A DNA stretch of 13,335 bases from the NCBI GenBank assembly GCA_964510065.1, contig CAZEAC010000111.1, positions 1 through 13,335 on the forward strand. Reading direction: 5' to 3'. Each line of letters begins with the position of its first letter. Within the stretch, counting starts at the first letter, position 1. The position numbers were made by a program, and so were the translations under genes. Of the stretch, positions 6,466-13,335 are shown in pieces. The notes under the pieces are model-generated. The model was given only the letters and a program-made list of their open reading frames with translations, was not told the DNA's origin and did no database searches. The stretch is from CAZEAC01 sp964510065 (GTDB taxonomy: Bacteria > Bdellovibrionota_C > UBA2361 > CAIXSY01).

Positions 6466-6642
6466 GAGCGTGTTATGAACTTTTCTCCTGCTACGAGCCC
6501 CAATTCGCATTAGACTGCTTCGTTGGCCTAGTCGCGAGTACTCGCAAGCCTGGTAGGCTTGCTCCGCGCTCGCTCCGGCGGCCGCCTCGCATTCTAATGC
6601 GACTTGGGTCTCTCGCGACGGAAAAAAGTTCGTAACACGCTC
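6466..6642. mobile_element. MITE-like element with about 50-bp imperfect terminal inverted repeats
   Basis: The left arm (6466-6514) and right arm (6593-6642) are roughly 80% complementary. Outer ends read GAGCGTGTTA-T/C-GAACTTTT and inner ends TCGCATTAGA. The GC-rich core holds a perfect 12-bp palindrome GCGAGTACTCGC (6534-6545) overlapping a perfect 8-bp hairpin GCAAGCCT/AGGCTTGC with a three-base loop (6544-6562). No transposase frame is present. No exact target duplication is seen: the flanking triplets are CTG and TAG. A non-autonomous transposon relic or a large structured extragenic repeat both fit. Confidence 0.55.
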
Positions 6643-6842
6643 TAGCGTTCTCGAAAGAATAACGACGCATAAGCCAAAAAGCAGGCGCTTATCTCGAAAA
6701 CACTGTGACGAATAATTTGCGTAACAAGTTCGGAGCACTGCGCTATGCGCTGCTTCGGCGGTTACATTGTATCAAAGGAATGCTCTCATAGATCCAAGAG
6801 AACACCGTATGCTCAAAGTGAGCGCTAACGGCGGTATTTTTT

Positions 6843-6846
6843 GGAG
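6843..6846 (+). promoter_or_regulatory. Ribosome binding site of the lipoprotein gene
   Basis: GGAG ends five bases before the ATG at 6852. The GTG at 6846 overlaps this site, so the ATG is the better start. Confidence 0.55.
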
Positions 6847-6851
6847 TGTCT

Positions 6852-7328
6852 ATGAGAGTTAATCCTGGTAATTTTTTCGGTCTGATTTTCGTCCTAGCGT
6901 TGTTAAGTGGGTGTGGTGTCTATCGGACCGCGGCGGTGCAGGGGGCGTCAGACGTAGGAACGGTTGTGGGAACAGCTATCGGAGTTCCCCTTGGTGCCGC
7001 GGTAGTGATGCTGCATGAATCAGTGAAGACCGCGCATGCCGCAGTCAAAGCGCCACGTCTGTACGAAAACGATGTCGCGAACTCAGAAAAGTTGGGGGTA
7101 CGCTATGAACCTATTCGGATTATTCCTCCGAATCCGATTCCAGAGGAGGACCACTCGATTGTGCGATATCGTGAGCCGCAGTACGTCCCGGTTACCTACC
7201 AAGCGCCACTCAATAGATTCGTAGCCGTCGCTTCGCATTCCGCGGCGCGTACGTCGGTAGTTGATGGTGCTGAGGAGCACTTCTGGACTAATAAATCGGC
7301 AGTCCGAAATCAAGCAGCGCGCAAGTGA
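6852..7328 (+). CDS. Small predicted lipoprotein of unknown function
   Basis: A 158-aa protein with a type II signal peptide: hydrophobic stretch FFGLIFVLALLSG and lipobox LSGC with the modified Cys at position 21. The Gly after the Cys would allow outer-membrane sorting under the usual +2 rule. After the Cys comes a Gly/Ala/Val-rich segment (about 33-55: VGTVVGTAIGVPLGAAVV) that might be a short hydrophobic helix or glycine-zipper-like stretch. A proline-rich part (about 88-115) and a polar C terminus follow. No family is recognised. It precedes the secreted CAP-domain gene on the same strand by 124 bases, so the two may be co-expressed envelope proteins. Start is ATG 6852; the GTG at 6846 is the alternative. 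Confidence 0.75.
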   Translation: MRVNPGNFFGLIFVLALLSGCGVYRTAAVQGASDVGTVVGTAIGVPLGAAVVMLHESVKTAHAAVKAPRLYENDVANSEKLGVRYEPIRIIPPNPIPEEDHSIVRYREPQYVPVTYQAPLNRFVAVASHSAARTSVVDGAEEHFWTNKSAVRNQAARK

Positions 7329-7452
7329 GGGGTTGCTTCGGAGCGATATGCAATCTTCTAATCCGCCTCTTCCAAAGGTCGGGTGATTTTTTTGGGCGCA
7401 GGAAGAATATATCAGCAGTGCTCGTTTTATTTTTTTGGGATAGTCCCCCACT

Positions 7453-8334
7453 GTGATTGGCTCTACTCTTTCAAGGGTGAGCCATTCCGGTCTTTGTTTT
7501 CGCGAAATTAGTTTGTTTGGTCGAAATCTTTTTCGCGGTCTGATCTTATTTCTTATTTTCGGTCGGGGAGTCTTTGCTACGCCACTACCGGAAATTGACG
7601 TCAAGCTTGGCGATAATGGCATCGTGGCAATCAGCATTACCGTTGCGAAGGCTGCGCGCAGTCGCGGCTCCTATCTATTGCTTACTCGCGAGGGGCCATT
7701 GGGCGAGGCTCTTACGCTCTTTTACCGGCGGCGTCTCTCGAAACAGATTCAGATTCAGGATGTTTTGCGCGAAGAAGGCGAATACACTTATCGTGTTGAA
7801 TTGAGGAAATGGCATGGGAGGCGTAGTAAGAAGTTTCGTGGCCTTCCAGTAACAGTAAGCCACTATGTAGTTGAAGATCCGAAGCCCGCTGAGCCGATAG
7901 CCACGCCAGAAATTCAGGTTCCGGATGATTTCCGCGACCTCCCGTTACTTTCTCTGCCCTGTAATGTGGAGTTCAGATCACGGCTTATCGAAGCGCTTAA
8001 TCTTGTGCGCCTGAGAAACTCTCTGCTTACGCTACTTGAAGATGCTGATCTAACTTCTGGAGCTCAAACCCACAGCTATTGGATGGCCGAACGTGCGAAA
8101 GATATTTCGCACGATGGTTGGGCAGCGCATATTCCGAACTTTGATCAGTTTCGGGCGGCGGCTCAGACGATTGCTGCCACCAAGACCGATCCCGAAGATG
8201 TGGTGGAAGGGTGGCTTCAAAGTCCACCGCACCGCGAAGTATTACTTGCTACGAGCTATGAACGACTTGGTGTAGGGTGCGCAGTCTTTAATGGCTCATT
8301 CTGGTGGACTGCCAATTTCGCCACTCGGCGCTGA
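7453..8334 (+). CDS. Secreted CAP/SCP-domain protein (YkwD-like)
   Basis: A 293-aa exported protein. A basic, hydrophobic segment (about 24-42, ending GRGVFA) looks like a Sec signal peptide with cleavage near A42/T43. The n-region is long if the GTG at 7453 is the true start; an in-frame TTG (residue 21) would give a normal length, and no strong ribosome site settles it. Residues about 45-140 look all-beta, possibly fibronectin-III-like. A Pro-rich linker (141-160) leads to a CAP domain (about 175-290). CAP landmarks are AQTHSYWMAE (204-213), SHDGW (219-223), EGWLQSPPHRE (252-262) and RLGVGCAVF (271-279). The family's usual His/Glu cavity is partly represented by H207 and H220. Bacterial CAP proteins are extracellular; their activities are mostly unproven. 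Confidence 0.85.
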   Translation: MIGSTLSRVSHSGLCFREISLFGRNLFRGLILFLIFGRGVFATPLPEIDVKLGDNGIVAISITVAKAARSRGSYLLLTREGPLGEALTLFYRRRLSKQIQIQDVLREEGEYTYRVELRKWHGRRSKKFRGLPVTVSHYVVEDPKPAEPIATPEIQVPDDFRDLPLLSLPCNVEFRSRLIEALNLVRLRNSLLTLLEDADLTSGAQTHSYWMAERAKDISHDGWAAHIPNFDQFRAAAQTIAATKTDPEDVVEGWLQSPPHREVLLATSYERLGVGCAVFNGSFWWTANFATRR

Positions 8335-8413
8335 TTTGTGACCACCGACCGGTGCGTCGTAGAACGAAATTTTGTGATTCCTCGAATCTGAATTTTGGTA
8401 GGAGAAGATTAAA

Positions 8414-8446
8414 ATGGCGCTTGCGCCGCTGTTTATAGAACGATAA
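8414..8446 (+). other. Possible ten-codon leader ORF upstream of kup
   Basis: ATG at 8414 opens a ten-codon frame (MALAPLFIER) ending in TAA, preceded by AGGAG nine bases upstream. It includes a small GGCG-CTTG-CGCC hairpin. It sits in the 205-base leader of kup. It may be chance; there is no run of one regulatory codon as in classical attenuators. Confidence 0.2.
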
Positions 8447-8539
8447 TTTGGGCCAGTGCGTACCACAATCTTGTTCTACATTTTTTTCATTCTGTACTGA
8501 TATTTCAATTAGAAAAGGTCGAATCTAAAGAGTAGCAGT

Positions 8540-10432
8540 ATGGCTAACGGAAATGGCGACGACGCCAACAATAGATATCTAGTCGCGCTTACCCTCGGAG
8601 CGCTTGGCGTAGTGTACGGCGACATTGGAACAAGCCCGTTGTATGCGCTGCGCGAATGCTTTTCCGGTCCGTCGGCAATTCCACTTACTCCTGAAAATAT
8701 TCTAGGAGTGCTCTCGCTAATATTTTGGTCGCTCATTCTGGTTATCTCGGTGAAGTACGCCTCATGTGTTTTACGGGCGGACAATCGTGGTGAGGGCGGA
8801 AATCTTGCGTTGATGTCGCTTGCTAGCCCACGCGCGCACTTGGTCAAAACTCCACAGTCTCGATTTATAACATTTGTGGGGCTTTTGGCGGCAGCGTTTT
8901 TCTTCGGTGACGGGATGATAACCCCCGCAGTTTCAGTGCTCAGTGCCGTCGAAGGTCTCGAAATCGTCGCGCCGCTATTTACGCACATCGTAGTTCCGCT
9001 GACGCTCGTCATACTTTTTCTACTCTTCCTCTTTCAGCGCCATGGTACGGGACGTATTGGTAAGATCTTTGGACCTGTAATTCTGGTTTGGTTTTTGACA
9101 ATCGGAATCTTGGGCCTTATCGAGATAATGTCTTCTCATGAAATTGTCGCAGCGATTGTACCAACGCATGCCATACGCTTTTTGATCCATGAAGGCCGTC
9201 ATGCATTTATCGTGTTAGGGTCAGTCTTCCTCGTGGTGACAGGGGGAGAGGCGCTCTATGCCGATATGGGACATTTTGGTCGCCGTCCAATAAAGATCGG
9301 TTGGTTTTTTGTGGCGCTTCCTGGATTGGTTCTGAATTATTTTGGTCAGGGCGCACTGCTCTTACGAAATCCAAAGGCGATAGACAGCCCGTTTTATCTA
9401 CTTGCGCCGGATTGGGCTCGGATACCTTTGGTTATTCTCGCGACTTCGGCCACCGTGATTGCTTCGCAGGCGCTTATCTCTGGTACTTTTTCGATTGCAC
9501 GTCAAGCGGTACATCTCGGCTATCTACCGCGCATTCGAATACTTCATACGTCCTCGGATGAAATTGGCCAGACATATTCTCCGTTAGTTAACTGGCTACT
9601 TCTTGCGTCAACGTTGCTCCTGGTAGTTTCTTTTCAGTCATCAAGCCGACTTGTCGCGGCGTACGGTCTCGCGGTTTCGGCGCAAAGCCTTATTACTACA
9701 ATTCTGGTGTTTTTCGTGATGAGAGAAGTGTGGGGTTGGAAACCGGTTTATGCGTGGTCGTGCATGTTGTTTTTTCTTAGCTTCGACCTCTCTTTTTTCC
9801 TGGCAAATTGTTTAAAGATTCCCCACGGTGGGTGGGTGCCAATTTTGATTGCGGTGGTGCTCTTGCTCTTATTTTGCACCTGGCGGCGCGGTCGTGAAAT
9901 TATGGGAGCAAGATTGCGTACCGGACTCTTACCGGTCGAATCTTTTGTTCACTCACTTGCCGAGAATCCCCCTGCGCGTGTTTCTGGCACTGCGGTATTT
10001 CTGAGCAGCAGCGTAGATCGAGTGCCGCCGATCCTGGGTCATCACCTCGAATTAAATAAGTCACTGCATGAGCGGGTCGCATTGCTTCAGATCGTTACCG
10101 ACGAAGTGCCGTACGTGGCGGTCTACGATCGCGTACAGGTCGAAGGCGTTGGGCACGGCTTTATGCGGATCATCGCTCATTACGGATTCATGGAGAGTCC
10201 AAATGTGCAGGAAATAATGAAGCTTTGCGCCGAAAGCGGGTTCGAGCTCGATACCAAAGATGTCACTTACTATGTCGGCAAGGAGACCATAATTGCCACC
10301 GATCGTCCTGGTATGGCGCTGTGGCGAGAAAAGCTCTTCGCCTTTATGGCTCGTAACGCTGAAAATCCGACCTCGTTTTTTCGCATCCCACGGGATCGGG
10401 TTATTGAGCTCGGGATGCAGGTTGAAATTTGA
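8540..10432 (+). CDS. kup: Kup-type potassium uptake permease
   Basis: A 630-aa inner-membrane K+ transporter of the KUP/HAK/KT family, which takes up potassium probably with protons. The N-terminal signature GVVYGDIGTSPLYAL (23-37) and the second family block FFGDGMITPAVSVLSAVEG (121-139) are intact. About twelve hydrophobic spans lie between residues 13 and 450. The hydrophilic C-terminal region (about 450-630) is the usual cytoplasmic domain, and the length is typical for Kup. The ATG at 8540 has a purine-rich AAAGAG stretch eight bases upstream. The gene stands alone: 205 bases separate it from the CAP gene, and a strong hairpin terminator follows at 10475. No Trk, Kdp or c-di-AMP gene is nearby, and no riboswitch was recognised in its leader. 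Confidence 0.97.
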   Translation: MANGNGDDANNRYLVALTLGALGVVYGDIGTSPLYALRECFSGPSAIPLTPENILGVLSLIFWSLILVISVKYASCVLRADNRGEGGNLALMSLASPRAHLVKTPQSRFITFVGLLAAAFFFGDGMITPAVSVLSAVEGLEIVAPLFTHIVVPLTLVILFLLFLFQRHGTGRIGKIFGPVILVWFLTIGILGLIEIMSSHEIVAAIVPTHAIRFLIHEGRHAFIVLGSVFLVVTGGEALYADMGHFGRRPIKIGWFFVALPGLVLNYFGQGALLLRNPKAIDSPFYLLAPDWARIPLVILATSATVIASQALISGTFSIARQAVHLGYLPRIRILHTSSDEIGQTYSPLVNWLLLASTLLLVVSFQSSSRLVAAYGLAVSAQSLITTILVFFVMREVWGWKPVYAWSCMLFFLSFDLSFFLANCLKIPHGGWVPILIAVVLLLLFCTWRRGREIMGARLRTGLLPVESFVHSLAENPPARVSGTAVFLSSSVDRVPPILGHHLELNKSLHERVALLQIVTDEVPYVAVYDRVQVEGVGHGFMRIIAHYGFMESPNVQEIMKLCAESGFELDTKDVTYYVGKETIIATDRPGMALWREKLFAFMARNAENPTSFFRIPRDRVIELGMQVEI

Positions 10433-10474
10433 CCTGCAAATCGCCTTTGTGCGACTTATGTGCAGAGAAGTGTT

Positions 10475-10512
10475 CGAGGCGAAGAACGCCTCGCCTTTTA
10501 ATAGACCTTTTT
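10475..10512 (+). terminator. Intrinsic terminator of kup
   Basis: A perfect 7-bp stem CGAGGCG/CGCCTCG (10475-10481 and 10487-10493) with loop AAGAA is followed by a T-rich tract containing TTTT and then TTTTTT. It lies 42 bases after the kup stop codon. Its T-tract overlaps the last codons of the convergent gene ending at 10498. There is no T-run on the minus strand, so it should act on kup only. Confidence 0.75.
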
Positions 10513-11637
10513 TACTTGGAGCGCGGGAGGTCCGGATGGATCTGGCGCGAGGCTTTCAAATGAAAGATTGTCGTAAAGCGCTTTGCCTCGATAAAAATTA
10601 ATGTGTGGATCACCCAACATAAAATAGTCCGGATGATTAAGGGCGTGTCGCACCCGATCAAGTGGCACCGAGAAGTTATAGCTCGTACTCCCGCCATAGA
10701 GAAAATTTCCTGATACTAAAACCGAGTATTGATTCGAATCTTTCGTAATGCAGACGTGGTACCATTCGTTATCTAAATATGAATCAACGGCACGAACCGT
10801 TCCCTCAGGCTGAAGTTCTCCTGCAGCAAAGGGGATAAAGGGGTTGCCGATGCGCGGATCGTCAGGGCCATTTTTTGAAAGCGCAAACATGGTGAGTGGA
10901 TGCCGCCCATCATTCACAAACGCCTGCCCATTCCATATCTCGGTCCACGCGGCCCTATTATTATCACAATCGACGACTATTTTGCGATGATGGTGGATCC
11001 AGACGTTGTTACGAGGGTAGGGCTGTGTGTCCATAATCGTAAGCCAGTAAACGCCATTCTCCAAAGTTGCATCCATAGCGAGCCAAGGCAATGCCTTCTC
11101 TCCGCCCACATAACCGTTTAATGTTCCGGACTTTCCACTTCCGAAATCTACGTAGCCAATATCAACACAGATCTTGTAGCGCGAGGGCAGCGGAAGAGTG
11201 CTTCGTAAGATTGTCGCATCATTATGATCCGGAGAGCTAATCTGAAGTACCCGATTCCTTTTTCCTGAAGGATCGTTGACGACTGCGCGTAGCTCTCCTG
11301 GATCTTTTTCCGTCCTAGAGTAACTTGTGATCGAGAGAGTTGGTGAGGCATGAAGCTGAATGGTTGAGCGAAACCCAGGTGGCGCAACGATGCCCATTTC
11401 GGTGAAATAACCTCCGCAATCGTCATAGCGATCACTATTGAGACAGCGCTCCGGCTCCCAAGAGCCTTCTCCGAGGTGCTCCTGTTCAAAATCGAGAGCG
11501 ATAGATTTTGGCCACGCAGGTTTGCGCGGCTCCTGCGCATTTACCGATTCAGAGAATAGCAACCAACCAAAAGATATAGCGGCGACAAAGGCCAATCGTA
11601 AAAACAAGTGGGCAGCTGACGACATATTCGCGGCCAT
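10498..11637 (-). CDS. Secreted beta-rich protein of unknown function
   Basis: A 379-aa exported protein. Residues 1-34 form a Sec signal peptide (hydrophobic core around LFLRLAFVAAISFGWLLF, cleavage after SVNA). The mature part is rich in predicted beta strands and aromatic residues, with two close cysteines (C-x(8)-C near the start) and others that may form disulfides. Phrases such as EWYHVCITKDSNQYSVLVSG near residue 305 resemble the closing strands of LamG/concanavalin-A-like lectin folds, so a carbohydrate- or surface-binding sandwich is a fair guess, but no catalytic motif is recognised. ATG at 11637 lies five bases after the VOC stop codon; ATG 11625 and TTG 11646 are alternatives. The tight junction implies co-transcription and translational coupling with the VOC gene. 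Its 3' end overlaps the kup terminator. Confidence 0.75.
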   Translation of the reverse strand: MAANMSSAAHLFLRLAFVAAISFGWLLFSESVNAQEPRKPAWPKSIALDFEQEHLGEGSWEPERCLNSDRYDDCGGYFTEMGIVAPPGFRSTIQLHASPTLSITSYSRTEKDPGELRAVVNDPSGKRNRVLQISSPDHNDATILRSTLPLPSRYKICVDIGYVDFGSGKSGTLNGYVGGEKALPWLAMDATLENGVYWLTIMDTQPYPRNNVWIHHHRKIVVDCDNNRAAWTEIWNGQAFVNDGRHPLTMFALSKNGPDDPRIGNPFIPFAAGELQPEGTVRAVDSYLDNEWYHVCITKDSNQYSVLVSGNFLYGGSTSYNFSVPLDRVRHALNHPDYFMLGDPHINFYRGKALYDNLSFESLAPDPSGPPALQVKKVY

Positions 11638-11642
11638 CGCAA

Positions 11643-12062
11643 TCAAGGCTTTATTTCGTGAAGGTGAACCTCGAACTTCATCCCGTCAGGATCGCTACAG
11701 AAGATGGCGGTTCCGCCAAAATCATCGTCGGTAATTCCTCCATCTTCAAGCTCGATGTTCGCGACCTTCGCGGAAGCAACGACCGCAAGCAGCTGTTCTT
11801 TGCTGGCAGCCTGAAACGCGAAATGATCGAGCCCGATCTGGTTGCGGTTGAAGTTTGCAATGGGCCTAGGGGTGTCACGTGCTAAGCCAAACACAAGTAA
11901 AAAACCGCAGCCGTGAGGATCGTGTGGTGGCACGTACTCAACAAAATCGGGGCCGCGCCCACGCAAGCTCCAACCAAGTGGAGTGAGTAATGCTGTATAA
12001 AACTCTTCAGTCTTTGCAAGGTCAGAGATGGTAATAACGAGATGGTGCAGGGCATCAACCAT
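11643..12062 (-). CDS. VOC-superfamily (glyoxalase/bleomycin-resistance fold) protein
   Basis: A 139-aa protein of the vicinal oxygen chelate superfamily, built from two beta-alpha-beta-beta-beta modules (about 4-58 and 76-135). Candidate metal ligands are H7 (LHHLVI), H80 (GLDHFAF) and E131 (MKFEVHLHE); the DPDG turn before the last strand (124-127) is typical. The subfamily, whether lyase, dioxygenase or binding protein, cannot be told from sequence. Predicted cytoplasmic. The ATG at 12062 has no strong ribosome site. The TGA stop is almost contiguous with the start of the secreted protein downstream, an odd pairing of a cytoplasmic enzyme fold with an exported protein. Confidence 0.9.
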   Translation of the reverse strand: MVDALHHLVITISDLAKTEEFYTALLTPLGWSLRGRGPDFVEYVPPHDPHGCGFLLVFGLARDTPRPIANFNRNQIGLDHFAFQAASKEQLLAVVASAKVANIELEDGGITDDDFGGTAIFCSDPDGMKFEVHLHEIKP

Positions 12063-12173
12063 ACGCGCACGCTATCTCAGCCACAGAAACGGGGCAACTC
12101 TAGCCTTGACCGCTGTGAACCAAACGTAATGTTTTCTTACTCCCTTCAGTAAATAGTGGAATTGGAAAGTATT

Positions 12174-13145
12174 CTAAGCAGCTTTTTCGTCAGAAGAAGC
12201 TGCCCGGCAAAGTGGGATAATGTTTTTATGTGGATCCGCATTGTTTAATTTGCTCATTGCTTGTGCGAAATCACCAAGATTGATGACACTATTGGTCGCA
12301 AGGCGTAGTGCCGGGTCTTGTAGTCGTTTAAGCATCTTGATATCGAACTGCAAGACGTACTCCTGTGCGCCGGCCCCTAAATCGTAGATCGTGGCCTCCA
12401 TTGCATCGCCGGTATAGCTTATTAAAACTCGCGCATTCTCGCGAAGTTCTGGCGTGTAATTGCGCATAAAACAGGCCAAGCTTCCGATGTAGCGGGCGTT
12501 CGCCCGCGGGGAATTCATATTGACGACCTTCGAGTTGCTGGTACACATCGAAAGGTCTTGAGCTGCCATCGTAAGCTCTTGAACGGCAGCCTGTTCAACC
12601 AACGAAAGCTTGTTGCTGTTCGGTTTGCCGCTAAGCTGGTCAAGCGCGGCGCTTTCGATAGCGTTAATTCTGATAAGCATTTCTTCGTAGCTTGAAGAAA
12701 CTAACCGCGCTGCCATATAGAGGCACAAAGCAGCATCGTTTGCCTTCATCGCCACGAGGTTTCTAAGATTGTTTTCCCGGTCAGTTTCGGACAAATATTC
12801 CTGGACTGCTCCAGTCTCAAACGAGGGAAGCGTAACAGCGTCCGACCACGAAGGTTCAGTAATGACATGAATGCTTTCCCCCGGCGGTTCATGTGTTTCT
12901 GACTGACTACCAGGAGGATTAATTGAGAGCGTCGTATAGCGTCGAGAGACAAATGCCTGGAAGAATTCGAGTAGCTTTTGATCTACCGGAGCATCGATCG
13001 GCTCAATTTCAGGCATCTTGGGAAGTTCGAGTTCGAAAGAAAGTCGAATAATTTGCTCCTTCATTTCCATTGTTGGAGCTATATCGTTTATTGGGTCTGG
13101 CGGAAGCCCAATGATTTTCGAAGTATCAAGCCGTGACTGCGACAT
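12174..13145 (-). CDS. Unrecognised 323-aa soluble protein
   Basis: No family is recognised. The N-terminal third (1-115) is polar, Pro/Glu/Ser-rich and probably partly disordered. The middle (about 125-215) reads as alpha-helical (NLVAMKANDAALCLYMAARL, then an Ala/Glu-rich helix). The last third mixes strands and helices (ARVLISYTGDAMEATIYDL at about 236-254). There is no signal peptide or transmembrane segment, so the product is probably cytoplasmic. The ATG at 13145 lacks an obvious ribosome site. The frame is long, in normal coding style, and has no competing overlap, which supports a real gene. It lies 111 bases upstream of the VOC gene on the same strand. The gene's final codons contain a GCAGCTT/AAGCTGC dyad without a T-run. 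Confidence 0.65.
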   Translation of the reverse strand: MSQSRLDTSKIIGLPPDPINDIAPTMEMKEQIIRLSFELELPKMPEIEPIDAPVDQKLLEFFQAFVSRRYTTLSINPPGSQSETHEPPGESIHVITEPSWSDAVTLPSFETGAVQEYLSETDRENNLRNLVAMKANDAALCLYMAARLVSSSYEEMLIRINAIESAALDQLSGKPNSNKLSLVEQAAVQELTMAAQDLSMCTSNSKVVNMNSPRANARYIGSLACFMRNYTPELRENARVLISYTGDAMEATIYDLGAGAQEYVLQFDIKMLKRLQDPALRLATNSVINLGDFAQAMSKLNNADPHKNIIPLCRAASSDEKAA

Positions 13146-13335
13146 AGACCGTTTTCTATACTACACCGAGTGCTACGTAGAAGTTATGGGAGTGCAATGC
13201 TTGTCTGTCTCCCAAATAATACATATCCCAGGATAGTTGCAGATTATCCAATGATATCGGCCTCGAATCGATGGAATGCATTGATCTTTCCCCACTTTTA
13301 TTGAGTAGGTAGTTAAGCAGCCAGCGTCTCGGTTT

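Larger units (their letters stand above)
6454..6851. other. Intergenic region occupied by a MITE-like element
   Basis: These 398 bases separate the FKBP gene from the lipoprotein gene. The first half is filled by the 177-base inverted-repeat element at 6466-6642. The remainder carries a short GCGC-TAT-GCGC hairpin near 6740 and the ribosome site of the lipoprotein at 6843-6846. An open frame on the minus strand here is explained by the repeat and is not called a gene. Confidence 0.6.

Noticed and set aside
6436..6738. 100-aa minus-strand frame after the FKBP gene
   Set aside because: It lies mostly inside the inverted-repeat element and overlaps the FKBP 3' end; open frames arise by chance in such GC-rich repeats.
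7083..7637. 184-aa minus-strand frame
   Set aside because: It is antisense to the lipoprotein C terminus and the CAP signal region, is highly basic and has no recognised motif; the plus-strand genes have clear export signals.
8335..8539. c-di-AMP (ydaO-type) riboswitch before kup
   Set aside because: Such switches precede some kup genes, but I cannot identify the conserved ydaO core here; a covariance-model search would settle it.
8509..9012. 167-aa minus-strand frame opposite kup
   Set aside because: It is antisense to the most conserved part of Kup, which accounts for the open frame.

Overview
The window reads as a chromosomal stretch of a diderm (Gram-negative-type) bacterium of moderate GC. 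Evidence is a periplasmic-type FKBP, a lipobox lipoprotein, several Sec signal peptides and generous gene spacing. The taxon cannot be fixed from sequence alone. Many eukaryotic-like Ser/Thr kinases in one place is a habit of lineages such as Acidobacteriota, Planctomycetota, Myxococcota and the non-photosynthetic Obscuribacter-like Cyanobacteria. There is no phage, plasmid, CRISPR, tRNA or rRNA signal.

Layout. (1) 143-5726 is a kinase/peptidase island. It holds a J-domain/protein-kinase fusion (minus), a 556-base intergenic region with two clear dyads, an M19 dipeptidase (plus), and convergently an M14 zinc carboxypeptidase/amidase (minus). Upstream of the M14 gene on the same strand lie a tail-anchored pseudokinase that has lost the catalytic residues and a kinase carrying DIG in place of DFG. 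The last three run in one direction and may be one transcription unit: kinase, pseudokinase, peptidase. (2) 5727-6033 is a divergent intergenic region with a long imperfect inverted repeat of REP-like character. (3) 6034-10432 is a plus-strand run: a secreted FKBP prolyl isomerase, a 177-base MITE-like inverted-repeat element, a small lipoprotein, a secreted CAP/SCP protein and a Kup potassium transporter ending in a good intrinsic terminator. (4) 10498-13145 is a minus-strand run: an unrecognised 323-aa protein, a VOC (glyoxalase-fold) protein, and a secreted beta-rich protein whose start sits against the VOC stop codon.

How the genes may work together. The most unusual content is the set of three divergent kinase-fold proteins: one fused to an Hsp70-cochaperone J domain, one catalytically dead and membrane anchored, one with an altered DFG motif. 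They are interleaved with two metallopeptidases of kinds that can act on envelope-derived or modified peptides, and are followed by exported folding and cell-surface proteins. A kinase/pseudokinase signalling pair coupled to peptide turnover is a reasonable hypothesis, but it rests on gene order and motif reading only. The rest of the window looks like ordinary housekeeping or accessory chromosome.
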